Source: an uncultured Lachnospiraceae bacterium (GTDB lineage: Bacteria > Bacillota > Clostridia > Lachnospirales > Lachnospiraceae). Taken from it: a stretch of 6,331 bases of DNA. Location: positions 1 through 6,331 of the forward strand of contig CAMWUP010000123.1 in the NCBI GenBank assembly GCA_947177465.1. The letters are read 5' to 3'. Within the stretch, counting starts at the first letter, position 1. Each line of letters begins with the position of its first letter. The notes under the pieces are model-generated. The model had not been told where the DNA came from. It did not search any database and saw nothing but the letters and a program-made list of their open reading frames with translations. A program made the position numbers and the translations under genes. Below are positions 5,312-6,331 of the stretch, in pieces.

Positions 5312-6235
5312 ATGCACAAAATAGGCATACAATCTACAGGAAGTATTATACAGGGGGATATAGAAGCAGGCTACCGCAGGATAAAAGAAGCGGGTTTTGA
5401 CTGCGTCGATTTTAATTTTGACGAGTATCTGCATTGTACCATGGTGCAGCAAGGAAAGATAAACGCGGTATTGGACAGAGACGTAGAAGAAGTATGGAGG
5501 GATTTTGAACCTCATGCGAGAGCGGCTGCAGACTGCGGGCTTATCTTTGAACAGATGCATGCTCCGTTTCCGGTGATGCAGAAGGGGATGGACGAGGTCA
5601 ATGCAAAGATGTTCCGTATCACAGAGAACTGTATGGATATCTGTTCTCGCATGGGTGGCAGGTATCTGGTGGTGCATCCGGTGACTTTGTCGTATGAGTG
5701 CAGTAAAAAGGAAGAGCATGACTTCAACATGGTAATGTACCAAAAGCTGATTCCGCTGGCAAAGAAATATGGGATTGTCATTTGTCTGGAAAATATGTTT
5801 ATGGACCAGAATGCACATCTGACAGAAGGCGTCTGCTCTGATTTCACGGAAGCGGCAGCGTGGATTGATGAGTTAAATGCGACTGCAGGCGAGGCGCTTT
5901 TTGGCTTCTGTTTTGATACAGGACATGCCAATATACTGGGAAAGAATCTCTATCAGTCCGTAGTGGCACTGGGTGACAGGCTGAAAATTCTTCATATTCA
6001 TGACAATGACGGTATAAGCGATCTGCATACTATGCCATTTACCTTTGCGCGGAGCTGGAATCCGGTTGCGACAGACTGGGAAGGCTTTCTGCGAGGACTG
6101 CGTGAAATAAGATACAAGGGCGTTATTAATTTTGAGACCTTCCGCTGTATGGAGAGCTTTCCCAAAGAGCTGCACCCTTCCGTGTTACGCCTTCTGGCGG
6201 ATATGGGAAAGTATTTTTCGGGGCAGCTTGGTTGA
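5312..6235 (+). CDS. Sugar phosphate isomerase/epimerase, TIM barrel (AP_endonuc_2 family)
   Basis: A 307-residue cytoplasmic TIM-barrel protein of the xylose isomerase-like family (PF01261, COG1082), a usual length. The metal-site pattern is intact: E160 (in CLENM), D202 and H205 (in FDTGHAN), H228/H230 (in HIHDND) and E275 (in NFETF), with H83 (QMHAPF) and H122 (VVHPV) lining the barrel. Members interconvert keto and aldo sugars or epimerise them using a divalent metal, commonly Mn; the exact substrate cannot be read here and no sugar transporter or kinase is in view. It follows the XRE regulator by 19 bases with a strong ribosome site, suggesting one operon and possibly control by that regulator. 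No terminator hairpin is seen in the AT-rich bases after the stop. Confidence 0.88.
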   Translation: MHKIGIQSTGSIIQGDIEAGYRRIKEAGFDCVDFNFDEYLHCTMVQQGKINAVLDRDVEEVWRDFEPHARAAADCGLIFEQMHAPFPVMQKGMDEVNAKMFRITENCMDICSRMGGRYLVVHPVTLSYECSKKEEHDFNMVMYQKLIPLAKKYGIVICLENMFMDQNAHLTEGVCSDFTEAAAWIDELNATAGEALFGFCFDTGHANILGKNLYQSVVALGDRLKILHIHDNDGISDLHTMPFTFARSWNPVATDWEGFLRGLREIRYKGVINFETFRCMESFPKELHPSVLRLLADMGKYFSGQLG

Positions 6236-6277
6236 AACAATAAGACAAAATAAAGTACAAAACAATTCAAAAATATA

Positions 6278-6306
6278 TTGACAAATAAAAGAATCAGGAT
6301 TAACAT
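6278..6306 (+). promoter_or_regulatory. Promoter pointing out of the right edge
   Basis: A perfect -35 TTGACA (6278-6283), a 17-base spacer, and TAACAT (6301-6306, 4 of 6 matches). It would serve a gene beyond the window; nothing coding is visible in 6236-6331. Confidence 0.45.
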
Positions 6307-6331
6307 GAATTTATATGAAATAGAGTAATCA

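Noticed and set aside
5276..5818. Minus-strand ORF of 180 aa opposite the sugar isomerase gene
   Set aside because: Shadow of the TIM-barrel gene, whose metal-site motifs are intact on the + strand.

Overview
The window looks like a chromosome fragment from an anaerobic gut Firmicute, most likely a Lachnospiraceae-type Clostridium. This rests on strong AGGAGG-like ribosome sites, AT-rich sigma-A style promoters (TTGAAA/TTGACT with TATACT), and recognisable Lachnospiraceae protein families. No mobile-element genes, tRNA, rRNA or CRISPR array are visible. The taxonomic call is an inference, not a database result.

Left part (1-4611): a surface-glycan or flagellin-glycosylation neighbourhood. 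A + strand ORF, open at the left edge, combines the C-terminal half of a TagF-like (CDP-glycerol glycerophosphotransferase-like) domain with a beta-propeller-like repeat region; several family residues are substituted. It converges, with only 19 bases between, on a - strand CgeB-like glycosyltransferase (DUF3880 plus a GT-B C-terminal domain). That gene is divergent from a + strand DUF115/MptE-like (Maf, motility accessory factor-like) gene. The 194-base divergent region carries a very good promoter for the glycosyltransferase, an extended -10 promoter for the DUF115 gene, and an 8-bp inverted repeat over the DUF115 start region.

Middle part (4612-4938): apparently empty 'intergenic' DNA that holds what looks like a complete type I toxin-antitoxin module. 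It has a TTGAAA-N17-TATACT promoter, a leader hairpin that buries the Shine-Dalgarno sequence, a 32-codon single-membrane-span peptide of the holin-like toxin type (4701-4799), a perfect 15-bp bidirectional terminator, and a convergent antisense RNA of about 89 nt driven from a second TTGAAA-N17-TATACT promoter on the other strand. This is the most interesting system in the window.

Right part (4939-6331): a small XRE-family regulator followed after 19 bases by a TIM-barrel sugar phosphate isomerase/epimerase (AP_endonuc_2 family), probably co-transcribed. A short palindrome on the antisense promoter, just upstream of the regulator gene, is a candidate operator. The last 96 bases contain no gene but have a TTGACA-N17-TAACAT promoter pointing out of the window.
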